From assembly GCF_017874615.1 (NCBI RefSeq), contig NZ_JAGIKV010000008.1:62001-126000 (forward strand): DNA of 64,000 bases, in the 5' to 3' direction. The notes under the pieces are model-generated. The model saw only the letters and a program-made list of their open reading frames with translations, made no database searches and had not been told where the DNA came from. The stretch comes from Paenibacillus xylanexedens. GTDB lineage: Bacteria; Bacillota; Bacilli; Paenibacillales; Paenibacillaceae. Below, in pieces: positions 18,259 to 27,251 of the stretch. The position numbers and the translations under genes are program-made. Numbering within the stretch: position 1 is the first letter of the stretch; each line of letters begins with the position of its first letter.

Positions 18259-19368
18259 TTACTTTTTAAGTAACTTTTGTAATTCAGTCTCCCCAAGCAA
18301 AGGAAACAGGTTATCAAACATATGTGTGTTTCCACTAAATACATATCCGCCTGGATAACTGGCGTCCAGACTACGCATGCTGATCATATGCTTATACAGC
18401 TGTTTCGCCCATTTTGGATCACCTGACTGAACCGCAAGCAGCATCGCGAGTCCATATACGGATGGAGATTGGTAAGATACCGCAGGTGTGCGAGTACTAC
18501 GCTTATATTGTCCCGGCAGCTGATGACGGGTATTGAATTCTTTTTTCAAAAAAGCAATGAGCTTGTCCGGTTTGCGGCTGGTCGCAGTTAGATGGTTCGC
18601 TACGATCAGCTGATCAATCAGATTCACTGTGTCATCATATGTATACTCTTTCGTCCCCACATTGAATGTTTTCGGATAAAATATCCCGTCATCCGGCATA
18701 CTCTTCAACATGGATTCGTACTTGGCATATGTGCCCGGCTCCAGCATTTCATGCTTCTCCATTAATTGGAGAGACGGTAGATCCACATAAACCAGGCTTA
18801 ACATATCCGCGGAGTAACCATTGCCAAAATCGTGAAAATCAACATAATATCCTTTATTCTGAACCGACTGCGTCAGTGTACGGGAAATATCCGAGGCCGT
18901 TGCCAGTTTGGCTTCTCTTCCCTGTTGCCATTGATCTGCTGCCTTTAATAAGGCACCGACAATTCGGAAATCATCACCGAGCGCGTTGGTGGTCACGTGA
19001 GATTTTCCCTCAGCATCCAGCTTCCAGGCAATATATTTTTGCGGCATGAGGAAATAGGTCGTCAGCAGTTCATAGCTTTCCTCGAATAACGCCTGATCAT
19101 TCTTGGCTACAGCATATTGCATCCAAAGACCAAGTGACTCAGATAAAGCCTCTCTGCCTGCTACGATGTCCGCTTTTTCGGATTTGGCATCCTGCAAATA
19201 GGACGCAAGTAAACCATTGGGATTGGTCATATGATCTTGGACAAAGGATACTGTAGGGGATAATTCATTCATCACGAACCGCTCCTTCATGAAAATAATG
19301 AACGCTGCTGCAATACTGACCACCAATATGACCAACCACGTTACTGTTTTCCGGTTCATTCTCTTCAT
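18259..19368 (-). CDS. Membrane-anchored GH8-like glycosidase of the exopolysaccharide operon (YdaJ-like)
   Basis: 369 residues from the ATG at 19366-19368 (AGGAGG upstream); a frame to 19473 is longer but lacks a ribosome site. An N-terminal basic segment and one helix (about 8-27) anchor the protein, with the rest extracellular. The catalytic region resembles family 8 glycosidases: ALSESLGLWMQYAV, with the putative acid Glu at about 77, followed by AKNDQALFEESYELL. B. subtilis YdaJ and cellulose-operon GH8 enzymes are the closest parallels, and such hydrolases trim or release the nascent polymer. It is the first structural gene after the MarR regulator. Confidence 0.82.
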   Translation of the reverse strand: MKRMNRKTVTWLVILVVSIAAAFIIFMKERFVMNELSPTVSFVQDHMTNPNGLLASYLQDAKSEKADIVAGREALSESLGLWMQYAVAKNDQALFEESYELLTTYFLMPQKYIAWKLDAEGKSHVTTNALGDDFRIVGALLKAADQWQQGREAKLATASDISRTLTQSVQNKGYYVDFHDFGNGYSADMLSLVYVDLPSLQLMEKHEMLEPGTYAKYESMLKSMPDDGIFYPKTFNVGTKEYTYDDTVNLIDQLIVANHLTATSRKPDKLIAFLKKEFNTRHQLPGQYKRSTRTPAVSYQSPSVYGLAMLLAVQSGDPKWAKQLYKHMISMRSLDASYPGGYVFSGNTHMFDNLFPLLGETELQKLLKK

Positions 19369-19469
19369 GATTCCCTCCTGTACTTTTGCTATTGTGAGAT
19401 AATGACTCTGCTCCTTGAGATCGGTTCGGCTAGGGTCTGAGATGTAGGGGTCAAGGATAGAGGTATTGT

Positions 19470-19949
19470 TCATTCTAAGATATCCATGTAGGGTCGCCGT
19501 CCGCCCTTTTTGACAAATTTCCAGTCCACCTCGATATTATGTCGCATTCGGCGGAGAAGCATGACCGCGGTCTCGATCTCTTCCTCCGTCAGACCATCCA
19601 GAGTCACCTGATCCGAATGCACGCCCTCTTTACGAATGAATTCCCATGCTTCAAGCCCAGCTTTGGTGGGATACAACACCTTATTCTTTTTATTACCCAT
19701 TGCTGGCTGTTTAATAATGAACCCATCGGATTCGAGTTTGCTAATAGCTCTGGCCGCCGTTGTGCGATCCACTTTGATCAGTTCAGCAAGCTGATTCGGA
19801 ATAATGCCCGGATTCTCACAGATTCGATACAGATATAGATATTGTCCACGGGACAGGTTCAGATGCTGAAACTCAACATTACTGATTGAATCCAGACAGC
19901 GGGCAATCATACCAATTTCACGCAGCACTTCTTTTTTCTCAGTCAACAC
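19470..19949 (-). CDS. MarR-family transcriptional regulator
   Basis: Winged-helix regulator of about 159 residues. Helix-turn-helix NQLAELIKVDRTTAARAISKLESDGFI and wing KQPAMGNKKNKVLYPTKAGLEAW are typical MarR features. The start is uncertain. I chose the GTG at 19947-19949 because AGGGGCG sits 7 nt upstream; an ATG at 19976 has no ribosome site. It precedes the GH8-like, GGDEF-like and glycosyltransferase genes on the same strand by about 100 bp and may regulate them and itself. The divergent promoter region (19977-20120) contains a GTTAAA/TTTAAC inverted repeat at 20005-20027 that could be its site. Confidence 0.88.
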   Translation of the reverse strand: MLTEKKEVLREIGMIARCLDSISNVEFQHLNLSRGQYLYLYRICENPGIIPNQLAELIKVDRTTAARAISKLESDGFIIKQPAMGNKKNKVLYPTKAGLEAWEFIRKEGVHSDQVTLDGLTEEEIETAVMLLRRMRHNIEVDWKFVKKGGRRPYMDILE

Positions 19950-20120
19950 ACTCACGCCCCTATAAAATTGTTGCATTCACAACATAAATAGTGATATAAC
20001 TACAGTTAAATTGCATTAAATTTTAACCATGATACTCACATGGAACGGCTGCAATGATTATGCTATATACCAGTTTATCACGTCAGGATAACATTACGAT
20101 CACCCAAAGGAGAAACATTC

Positions 20121-20564
20121 ATGAATACAACGATTGTTGAAGTTACTAATCAGGAATTGCTTGATGCGTGCTTCGCCATTCGCACCGCTATTTTCGTCGA
20201 AGAACAAGGCGTACCCGCATCGGATGAATTCGATGCTTATGATACATTAGACGCGGAGGCGCGCCACATTCTGCTCTACGTAGACGGTGTACCTGCTGCT
20301 TCCTCCAGACTGCGCATTGTGGAACAAGTCGCCAAATTGGAACGGATCTGTGTCATGCTCGATTACCGCAAACACGGCCTGGGCCGTGTGCTGATCGACA
20401 AGCTGGAGCAGATGGCTGTTGCCGATGGTCTTGAGAAAGCCAAGCTGCATGCACAGGTACAAGCTTCCGGGTTCTACGAACGTCTCGGATATGCACCCGC
20501 GTCGGAAGTATTTATGGAAGACGGCATTCCCCATCTGCTGATGACCAAAAAACTGAAATCATGA
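20121..20564 (+). CDS. GNAT N-acetyltransferase (YjcF/ElaA-like)
   Basis: 147-residue acetyl-CoA-dependent transferase. The N-terminal segment AIRTAIFVEEQGVPASDEFDAYD is typical of the ElaA/YjcF group. The acetyl-CoA loop is RKHGLGRVLIDKLE, and the C-terminal HAQVQASGFYERLGY strand motif is conserved. The substrate is unknown. It is preceded by AAAGGAG and divergent from the MarR regulator, and is followed by an intrinsic terminator. Confidence 0.9.
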   Translation: MNTTIVEVTNQELLDACFAIRTAIFVEEQGVPASDEFDAYDTLDAEARHILLYVDGVPAASSRLRIVEQVAKLERICVMLDYRKHGLGRVLIDKLEQMAVADGLEKAKLHAQVQASGFYERLGYAPASEVFMEDGIPHLLMTKKLKS

Positions 20565-20572
20565 CATTCCAA

Positions 20573-20617
20573 AAAACGCCTCCGTTATCACTTCTCAGTG
20601 ATATACAGAGGCGTTTT
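20573..20617 (+). terminator. Terminator after the GNAT gene
   Basis: AAAACGCCTC (20573-20582) pairs with GAGGCGTTTT (20608-20617), a 10-bp stem with A- and T-runs on the flanks. It can also serve the convergent rlmN gene. Confidence 0.85.
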
Positions 20618-20730
20618 GCATTCAGGCAACGCATTCGCGAACCCAACAACGGTAGATGGCACGTACAAAGTACAGGCACTGATTATAACAACCAAGTATC
20701 CTAACTTACTTGCCAGATCCGCGTTGTATC

Positions 20731-21825
20731 TTATCCCAGTGCCAGACGGCCTGGCTCGGATTCGGCAGTGTTGTTCTTCATTTGTTTACTGCGCAACTGT
20801 CCGCAGGCAGCATCGATATCCGTACCATGTTCCATACGTACAGTGGAGTTGATGTTGTTCTTTTTGAGCGTATCATAGAAGCCCAGAATCGACTCTTCTG
20901 TACTCCGTTGATACTGACTGTGCTCATCCACCGGGTTGTATGGAATCAGGTTCACACTGACCATACTTCTGCGACTGGATAACAGTTCAGCGAGCTCCGC
21001 GGCATGCTCACGTTGATCGTTAACATCACGTAACAGGATGTACTCAAACATGATGCGTTTGTTGGTTTTAGCCAGATAATAATCCACCGCATCCATCAAT
21101 TGCTCGATCGGGAAAGCCCGGTTGATCTTCATAATGTGCGTACGCAGTTCATTATTAGGTGCATGCAGAGAGATCGCCAGGTTGACCTGCAGACTACTGT
21201 CTGCAAATTCCTTGATCTTGTCCGGAAGGCCACTCGTGGACACAGTAATCCGTTTGGCGGCAAGTGCCAGTCCTTTGCGATCCTTAATGACTTCGATGAA
21301 ATCACTCATGTGCTGGAAGTTGTCGAACGGTTCGCCAATCCCCATCACAACCACGTTCGTTACCCGCTCGTCTTGACCCGCTGCATCCAAATGTCGCTGT
21401 ACATGCATAATCTGCTCCACAATCTCTCCAGCAGTCAGATCACGGCTCTTCTTGATCAATCCGCTCGCACAGAAGCTACAGCCAATATTACAGCCGACTT
21501 GTGTGGTCACACATACGGTAAGTCCGTATTTTTGTCGCATTAATACCGTCTCAATCAGGTTGCCGTCCTGCATCCGTAGCAGAAATTTCACGGTACCATC
21601 TGCCGATTCCTGCTTCACATGTTCGCTCAGCGAGTTCATTGTGAAATGCTCAGAGAGAACGTCCAGACATTCTTGACGGACATCGGTCATTGCCGGAAAA
21701 TCGTGTACACGCTCGTGATATAACCATTCCCAAATCCGGGATGCACGGGATTTTTTCTGCCCATGCTCCGGTAGCCAGGAACGTAATTGCTCTAATGTTA
21801 ATCCATATATGGATGATTTGTTCAT
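20731..21825 (-). CDS. rlmN: Dual-specificity 23S rRNA/tRNA adenine-C2 methyltransferase RlmN
   Basis: Radical SAM enzyme that methylates C2 of A2503 in 23S rRNA (and A37 in some tRNAs). The iron-sulfur cysteines are in CNIGCSFC (about 112-119 from the chosen start). [10 protein letters not shown]-type motif [13 protein letters not shown] and the C-terminal [10 protein letters not shown] with the methyl-carrying cysteine are all present. Sequence features follow B. subtilis RlmN more closely than the antibiotic-resistance enzyme Cfr. The ATG at 21823-21825 is preceded by AAAGAGGAT. The frame extends to 21942 but without a ribosome site. Many Paenibacillus genomes carry more than one rlmN-like gene, so this may be an additional copy. 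Confidence 0.92.
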   Translation of the reverse strand: MNKSSIYGLTLEQLRSWLPEHGQKKSRASRIWEWLYHERVHDFPAMTDVRQECLDVLSEHFTMNSLSEHVKQESADGTVKFLLRMQDGNLIETVLMRQKYGLTVCVTTQVGCNIGCSFCASGLIKKSRDLTAGEIVEQIMHVQRHLDAAGQDERVTNVVVMGIGEPFDNFQHMSDFIEVIKDRKGLALAAKRITVSTSGLPDKIKEFADSSLQVNLAISLHAPNNELRTHIMKINRAFPIEQLMDAVDYYLAKTNKRIMFEYILLRDVNDQREHAAELAELLSSRRSMVSVNLIPYNPVDEHSQYQRSTEESILGFYDTLKKNNINSTVRMEHGTDIDAACGQLRSKQMKNNTAESEPGRLALG

Positions 21826-22004
21826 TGTATAATCCTCTTTTCGCAAAAAAGCATATGGCTTATCGGTCCTACCCAAAAAACCTCTACTCCGTATTGTCCC
21901 AAAATTGACGAGGGAAAACAAGGGCTTTTGCATTTCTTCCAAGAGGCTTTATCCATGGTAAATCTGCACAACAGACCATATTTCACCCTATCGGGTCTTC
22001 ACCA

Positions 22005-23360
22005 TTAGAAGTGAATGATGCCGGATGTGTGTAGTAGAACCAGCAGAACCAGGATCGGAGCTACGTAACGCAGCATGAACAGCCACACCCGGAACCATCC
22101 GGAACGCAGGCCGGAAGCTTCAGCAGCCGTTTTCCAGAAGTATCCGGCAAAAATCGTCACAAGCAGTCCACCGACAGGCAGCAGGATGTTGGATGCTACA
22201 AAGTCCATCCAGTCGAACACACTCTTCGATCCAATCGTCCATTCAGGCAGCAAGCCGAGCGACAATACCGAAGGAAGTCCCACGATGAAGACCGCTAGAG
22301 AGATAACCCACACCGAACGACTGCGGCTCCAGGACAAACGTTCCATGAAATATTTCACCGGAACTTCCAGCAAGGATACCGCCGAAGTCATTGCCGCAAT
22401 AGCCAGTAGAATGAAGAACAGTCCACCAAACAGGAAGCCGAGCGGCATGGCCGAGAATGCCGCCGGCAGAGCCACGAAGATCAGTGACGGTCCTTGGTCT
22501 GGTGCAATACCAAACGAGAATGTCGTTGGGAAGATAATCAGACCAGCAATGAACGCATAGATCAGGTCACCTGCACCGACGGCGACGGTTGCCGCACCGA
22601 GGGATTGATTTTTATCCACATACGAACCGTAGGTTACAAGAATACCCATCCCAAGTGACAGGGAGAAGAAGGCATGTCCAAGCGCCACCAGTGCAGATTC
22701 AGTTGTAAGCTGCGAGAAGTCCGGATTCAGGAAGAAGGAGACACCAGCTCCTGCACCCGGCAATGTAACTGCACGGATCATCAGGATAATAAGCAGCACC
22801 AACATCGCCGGAATCAGTACCTTGTTGAACTTTTCGATTCCGTTGGATACTCCTTTGGCTACAATCCAGCCTGTAATTAGAACCGCAACCAGTTGCCATA
22901 CAATCGGCATATAGCCACCTATGAAGGAATCGAACTGTCCGGCATAATCCGGATTGTTAAACAATGTGCCACTGAATGACGTAATTGCATATTGCAAGGT
23001 CCAGCCTGCAATAATGACATAAAAGGACAGGATGATAAACGGCGTCAGTACCTGCAGCAAGCCGGCTGCGAGCCAGCCCTTATGTCCACCTGCTTTGATA
23101 AAAGCCGTAGCTGCACTACCTCTGCCACTGCGGCCAATCGCGAGTTCAGCCAGGAGCACTGGCAGACCGATGAGCAGCAAACAGACGATGAAGAGCAGGA
23201 AAAACGCAGCCCCTCCGTTCTCACCCGTAATGTACGGGAATTTCCACATGTTGCCCAGACCAACCGAACTACCAATGGCTGCCAGGATAAATCCAGCTTG
23301 GGAGAAACGTTCTCCTTTGCCAGCGTTGTCTTGATCTAGATTAGGCTTACTAAAATTCAT
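22005..23360 (-). CDS. Neurotransmitter:sodium symporter (NSS/SNF) family amino-acid transporter
   Basis: 451-residue LeuT-fold transporter with 11-12 transmembrane helices, importing amino acids with sodium. The N-terminal signature AAIGSSVGLGNMWKFPYITGENGGAAFFL (sodium/substrate site on helix 1) and the helix-6 region FFSLSLGMGILVTYGSYV are conserved. The substrate (tryptophan, tyrosine, leucine or similar) cannot be assigned. A triplet of TCGAAAT repeats lies 65-90 bp upstream. Confidence 0.93.
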   Translation of the reverse strand: MNFSKPNLDQDNAGKGERFSQAGFILAAIGSSVGLGNMWKFPYITGENGGAAFFLLFIVCLLLIGLPVLLAELAIGRSGRGSAATAFIKAGGHKGWLAAGLLQVLTPFIILSFYVIIAGWTLQYAITSFSGTLFNNPDYAGQFDSFIGGYMPIVWQLVAVLITGWIVAKGVSNGIEKFNKVLIPAMLVLLIILMIRAVTLPGAGAGVSFFLNPDFSQLTTESALVALGHAFFSLSLGMGILVTYGSYVDKNQSLGAATVAVGAGDLIYAFIAGLIIFPTTFSFGIAPDQGPSLIFVALPAAFSAMPLGFLFGGLFFILLAIAAMTSAVSLLEVPVKYFMERLSWSRSRSVWVISLAVFIVGLPSVLSLGLLPEWTIGSKSVFDWMDFVASNILLPVGGLLVTIFAGYFWKTAAEASGLRSGWFRVWLFMLRYVAPILVLLVLLHTSGIIHF

Positions 23361-23587
23361 CGTATCTACTCCATCACTTTAAAGTTTTCCCGTAATTATA
23401 TACTACTCACCTTGTCAGGTCATTCGAAATTCGAAATTTGTCGAAATGTTATTTTTTTTACATAAAAAACACAAGGAAATCTCCATCTCATAAGTTCCTT
23501 AAACACAGTATGTGATAAAGTCCGTTAGTCCAACCGTATGAAGTTTCAACAAATCCATATTCCCAACCATTCAAAGCCCAATAGAAT

Positions 23588-23640
23588 AAAAAAGAGGTGT
23601 CCCCTCAGCCACTTGGATGACTGCGGAGCACCTCTTTTTT
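23588..23640 (-). terminator. Terminator after greA
   Basis: AAAAAAGAGGTG (23588-23599) pairs with CACCTCTTTTTT (23629-23640), a 12-bp stem 5 bp beyond the greA stop. It is flanked by A and T runs, so it can act in both directions. Confidence 0.9.
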
Positions 23641-23644
23641 TGAA

Positions 23645-24121
23645 TTACACTTTAATTTGAAGTAACTCGTACTTGATAACGCCCATCGGAGCATTGACAT
23701 GAATGACGCTGCCCACTTCTTTGCCCATTATCTCCTTGCCCAGCGGGCTCTCGTACGAAATTTTATTATCCGCAACATCGGCCTCTGCAGGACCAACCAC
23801 TTTATATTCAATCTTCTCGGCGAACTCAATGTCATTAAGCAACACCGTCGATCCAATGCTCACTTTGTTGGAGTCTATATTATCTGAAGAGATGACTCTT
23901 GCTTTTGTCAGCATCTTCTCCAGAATCAAAATCCGGGTCTCCATAAAGGCCTGATCATCTTTGGCTGAATGATACTCACTATTTTCCTTCAGGTCACCGT
24001 AACTGATCGCCAGTTTTAGACGCGCAGCCAATTCCTTACGCTTCACCGACTTCAAATCCCTCAGTTCGTCCTCCAGCTTTTCCAAGCCTTCCTGTGTCAA
24101 AATCACTTCATCATTAGCCAT
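23645..24121 (-). CDS. greA: Transcription elongation factor GreA
   Basis: 158-residue factor that enters the RNA polymerase secondary channel and stimulates cleavage of backtracked transcripts. The coiled-coil N-terminal domain (about 1-75) carries the tip acidic residues in GDLKENSEY (D43, E46). The C-terminal FKBP-like domain contains SPLGKEIMGKEVGSVIHVNAP. Length and sequence match Bacillales GreA. It is a single-gene unit with its own terminator. Confidence 0.97.
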   Translation of the reverse strand: MANDEVILTQEGLEKLEDELRDLKSVKRKELAARLKLAISYGDLKENSEYHSAKDDQAFMETRILILEKMLTKARVISSDNIDSNKVSIGSTVLLNDIEFAEKIEYKVVGPAEADVADNKISYESPLGKEIMGKEVGSVIHVNAPMGVIKYELLQIKV

Positions 24122-24411
24122 TTTTCCATCTCCTAATCCTGCTATCTATCTATATTCTAACCTATATCCACTCCAAAGGGTTAGCATACCCCAGAAAAAG
24201 AAATAGCCCATCCATATATTGTATTTCAATGAGATCAGAACCATGCCCATCTCTTGAGATGAATTTCAAGGCTTTGTTCAATAATTGTACCGTTACAATC
24301 TGCGCAACTGATGATGTTGTTTTCATCCGTTCACTTTTACAATGAACTCAGGGCTGCAGAAGTTTATAAAAATGTTGGCTGCAGCCCACTATATGACGTG
24401 AGGTGATCTGA

Positions 24412-25284
24412 ATGATTGAACTATTGAATACAGCTGAAATACAGGCCTATCTGAAACGGATCGGCATAGATGATATAAAGGAACCTACACTGAAATTCTT
24501 ATTTGAACTCCAGCGAGCACATGTACAATATTTATCCTGGCAAACGGTCGATATTTTTGCAGGTCGTCCTGCGGAAATCAGTCTTCAAGATTCAATTCAG
24601 CTTATATTACAGGGACGCAGCGGCTACTGTTTTCATCTAAATGGTGCATTTAGTGTTCTTCTCCGCTCGCTGGGTTATACGGTTGATTGGCATCGCGGTG
24701 GAGTACAGCCTCATGGGGAACAACCCCGCGTGAACTCATTCCATCTCGGTCTATCTGTGCTTCTGCCAGATGCTGACCCGACAGTTGAACGCTGGATTGT
24801 AGATGTAGGTCTCGGCGGAATGCCCTTTGAACCTCTGCCACTTCGTTATGGAACCTATGGTTCAGCTCCGTTTACGTACCAATTGATGCCATCATCTGTT
24901 TTGGCTGGGGGATGGAGGCTTGAGTACGAGCCGAATGGGCCAAGTGAAGGAGTCGACTATGCTCCTGAAGCAATTTCCAGCCTGGAGGAGTTCATTCCCA
25001 AACATGAATTCTACAGTCGGGCGGCCGAATCACCTTGGCATAACGTATTTTTGCTTCGTCAGCGGAATGAGATCCGCAGTAATGAACTACGTGGATGTAT
25101 ACTCCGAACACATGATATCGAAGGAATCCGGAAAACGGAGATCCGGAATTATACCGAGTGGCGTAACGTATTAACTGAACTATTCCATGAACCCTTGGTG
25201 AATTACAGCGAACTGGAATGCCAAGATATGTGGGAGCGAGTGCAGTCTGCGCATACAGAATGGAAACGAGTACAGGAAGCATGA
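24412..25284 (+). CDS. Arylamine N-acetyltransferase
   Basis: 290-residue NAT enzyme that transfers acetyl groups from acetyl-CoA to arylamines or hydrazines. The catalytic triad is visible as Cys73 in RSGYCFHLNGAF, His111 in NSFHLGLSV and Asp131 in IVDVGLGG. The C-terminal domain shows the usual FYSRAAESPWHNVFLL region. GAGGTGATCTGA precedes the ATG. A GGGCTGCA/TGCAGCCC inverted repeat (24351-24387) lies in the leader. The Sfp-type gene follows 160 bp downstream. Confidence 0.93.
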   Translation: MIELLNTAEIQAYLKRIGIDDIKEPTLKFLFELQRAHVQYLSWQTVDIFAGRPAEISLQDSIQLILQGRSGYCFHLNGAFSVLLRSLGYTVDWHRGGVQPHGEQPRVNSFHLGLSVLLPDADPTVERWIVDVGLGGMPFEPLPLRYGTYGSAPFTYQLMPSSVLAGGWRLEYEPNGPSEGVDYAPEAISSLEEFIPKHEFYSRAAESPWHNVFLLRQRNEIRSNELRGCILRTHDIEGIRKTEIRNYTEWRNVLTELFHEPLVNYSELECQDMWERVQSAHTEWKRVQEA

Positions 25285-25444
25285 TGAAGAAGATGCACAA
25301 CCTGAGGCCTTAACATAAAAAGCGAGACAACCGGCTTGCTTTTTAGGGGCATCCGTATAGTGATGATTTGGGAGGAAGAGTTGAGGGGACGTTCCATATA
25401 AAGGAAAGTTACTGATCCACGCCGAATATGTCCTCAGGTGATTA

Positions 25445-26131
25445 ATGATGATAACTATTCGTGTACTTCAAGTTCCAGAAGTATTGCCCGAGGCGAAATG
25501 GAACCAATTGCTATCGCAAGTTTCTGCGGAGCGATGTGCTCAGGCTTCGCGTTTTCTGCGTCAGGCTGACGCGTATCGCTCCGTGCTGGGAGAAATATTG
25601 ACTCGTGTGACTTTGAGCAAGTTAACTGGACTGAGACCTGCTGACCTTTCTTTTACCCGTAATTCCTACGGCAAACCTTCGCTCAGTCACCATTCGGATG
25701 TACAATTCAACGTCTCCCATTCTGGTGATTGGATTGCGCTGATCTCCGGCAGTACAGATGAACTGGGCGTGGATGTGGAAAAAATAGCTCCAATTGACAT
25801 GCAGATTGCAGAGCGTTTCTTCTCTCCTAAGGAGAGCCAGTTCTTAGCTGCCGAGCCTGACGATCGTCGGCTGGAAACCTTCTACCGTCTATGGACGCTG
25901 AAGGAAAGTTATATCAAGGCAGTGGGTATGGGGTTGTCCATACCCCTGAACTCATTCGCCATCCTTCCCAATGAGCGGGAAGATTGGGATTGCAAACAGG
26001 CTGCGGCACATCGCTTCTATAGTCGGCGACTGGATGATGGACATATGCTTGCGGCATGTTCGGCTGGGGGAGAACTGCCGAGCAAGCCGGAAATCGTAAC
26101 CTTAGAGGATCTGTATACAGAGTTAGTATAG
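25445..26131 (+). CDS. 4'-phosphopantetheinyl transferase (Sfp type)
   Basis: 228-residue enzyme that loads phosphopantetheine onto carrier proteins of nonribosomal peptide or polyketide synthases. The magnesium/CoA motif is LGVDVEKI and the second motif is FYRLWTLKESYIKAVGMGL (WxxKEA-type). The N-terminal SYGKPSL and FNVSHSGDWI segments are also characteristic. No synthetase cluster is present in this window, so it probably serves clusters elsewhere. Either of two adjacent ATGs (25445 or 25448) could start it, behind CAGGTGAT. Confidence 0.94.
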   Translation: MMITIRVLQVPEVLPEAKWNQLLSQVSAERCAQASRFLRQADAYRSVLGEILTRVTLSKLTGLRPADLSFTRNSYGKPSLSHHSDVQFNVSHSGDWIALISGSTDELGVDVEKIAPIDMQIAERFFSPKESQFLAAEPDDRRLETFYRLWTLKESYIKAVGMGLSIPLNSFAILPNEREDWDCKQAAAHRFYSRRLDDGHMLAACSAGGELPSKPEIVTLEDLYTELV

Positions 26132-26212
26132 AGTGGTGCTGGGCCTCAACGAATTGGAATCAGTTGAGTTTTGTAAGGGCGGCCATTAAGGAAATTCTGC
26201 TAATGTTAATCA

Positions 26213-26252
26213 AAAAAAGCTAACGACGTGAGTATCACGCGTTAGCTTTTTA
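26213..26252. terminator. Terminator between sfp-type and Bax-inhibitor genes
   Basis: AAAAGCTAACG (about 26215-26225) pairs with CGTTAGCTTTT (26240-26250). A- and T-runs on both sides suit the convergent gene pair. Confidence 0.85.
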
Positions 26253-26297
26253 GCTTTAAATTTACAATCCGTTTACGTCTCTGACGTATGGATAGGA

Positions 26298-27044
26298 CTA
26301 ATCCCGGCTCCGCAATTTGCCAAGCAGACGGATAATCTCAATGTACAACCATACGAGCGTCACCATCAATCCAAATGCACCGTACCACTCCATGTACTTG
26401 GGCGCACCACGTTCAGCACCACCCTCGATGAAGTCGAAATCCAGGACCAGATTGAGGGCAGCCACAATGACGATAACGACCGAAATACCAATGCCGATCA
26501 AGCTGTTATCATGCAGATAAGGAATTGAAATGCCGAAGAAACTAAGTACAAAGCTCAACAGATACATGATCATGATACCGCCAGTTGCAGCCACGACCCC
26601 AAGCTTGAAGTTCTCCGTAGCTTTGATCAATCTAGTTTTGTATGCCACCAGCAGAGCGATGAATACAGCCATGGTCAACAGAGCCGCCTGTAAGGTAATT
26701 CCGTTATACAGGGACTCATAGGTTGCAGAGAGTGCTCCAAGGAAAAGGCCTTCTGCCACAGCATAGATAGGTACTAGATACGGTGCCGCTACTGGTTTGA
26801 ACGAAATCACAAGTGCCAGAATGAAACCAACGATCAATCCGCCATAAGCGAGCGGCATCACTTGTTGTCCGTTAAAGAACATCATCCATGTTGCAAACGC
26901 ACTGCCCAGCAGGATCACAAGCGTAATAAACGCTTTGTTAACCGTACCGTTGATCGTCATGTAATTCTGATACCGATCTTCTCCATATCCTCTGTTTTCA
27001 AACGTGCTGTCTTTAAGTGTAGGGTTACCGCTACGACCGATCAA
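26298..27044 (-). CDS. Bax inhibitor-1/YccA-family membrane protein
   Basis: About 248 residues with seven transmembrane helices, of the BI-1/TMBIM superfamily that includes proposed calcium-leak channels and YccA-type FtsH modulators. Recognisable elements are the YLVPIYAVAEGLFLGALS helix and the C-terminal LDFDFIEGGAERGAPKYMEWYGAFGLMVTLVWLYIEIIRLL with paired acidic residues. The start is not fixed: AAGAGGTG suggests GTG 27047 or TTG 27044, whereas the frame extends to 27110 without a ribosome site. The leader contains a perfect 10-bp hairpin at 27160-27183. Confidence 0.88.
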   Translation of the reverse strand: MIGRSGNPTLKDSTFENRGYGEDRYQNYMTINGTVNKAFITLVILLGSAFATWMMFFNGQQVMPLAYGGLIVGFILALVISFKPVAAPYLVPIYAVAEGLFLGALSATYESLYNGITLQAALLTMAVFIALLVAYKTRLIKATENFKLGVVAATGGIMIMYLLSFVLSFFGISIPYLHDNSLIGIGISVVIVIVAALNLVLDFDFIEGGAERGAPKYMEWYGAFGLMVTLVWLYIEIIRLLGKLRSRD

Positions 27045-27159
27045 CACAATCACCTCTTCATATGCATTTGATATATCTGTGATACTAAGTTTGGGCGTAC
27101 TACGGTTCAATTCTACAAGCTACTCCCTCGAAAAGATCGGGATGGCACCAGAAGGAATC

Positions 27160-27183
27160 GGATGCAATCCTTCGATTGCATCC
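27160..27183 (-). repeat. Perfect 10-bp hairpin in the leader of the Bax-inhibitor gene
   Basis: GGATGCAATC pairs with GATTGCATCC around a 4-nt loop. There is no T-run, so it is not a terminator. It would form in the 5' leader of the Bax-inhibitor mRNA. Confidence 0.6.
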
Positions 27184-27251
27184 TTACCCACTGGCGCAAC
27201 ACTTAGGACATATGTCCCAGACATTGCATGTTCATGTGCTTTTTAAGCGTT

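Noticed and set aside
20731-21825. Cfr-type antibiotic-resistance methyltransferase
   Set aside because: The motifs around the cysteines, the MGIGEPFDN segment and the LHAPN region follow Bacillus RlmN, and the context is housekeeping. Nothing visible favours Cfr.
22612-22620. Perfect DnaA box TTATCCACA
   Set aside because: Single copy inside the NSS symporter coding sequence; expected by chance in a window of this size.
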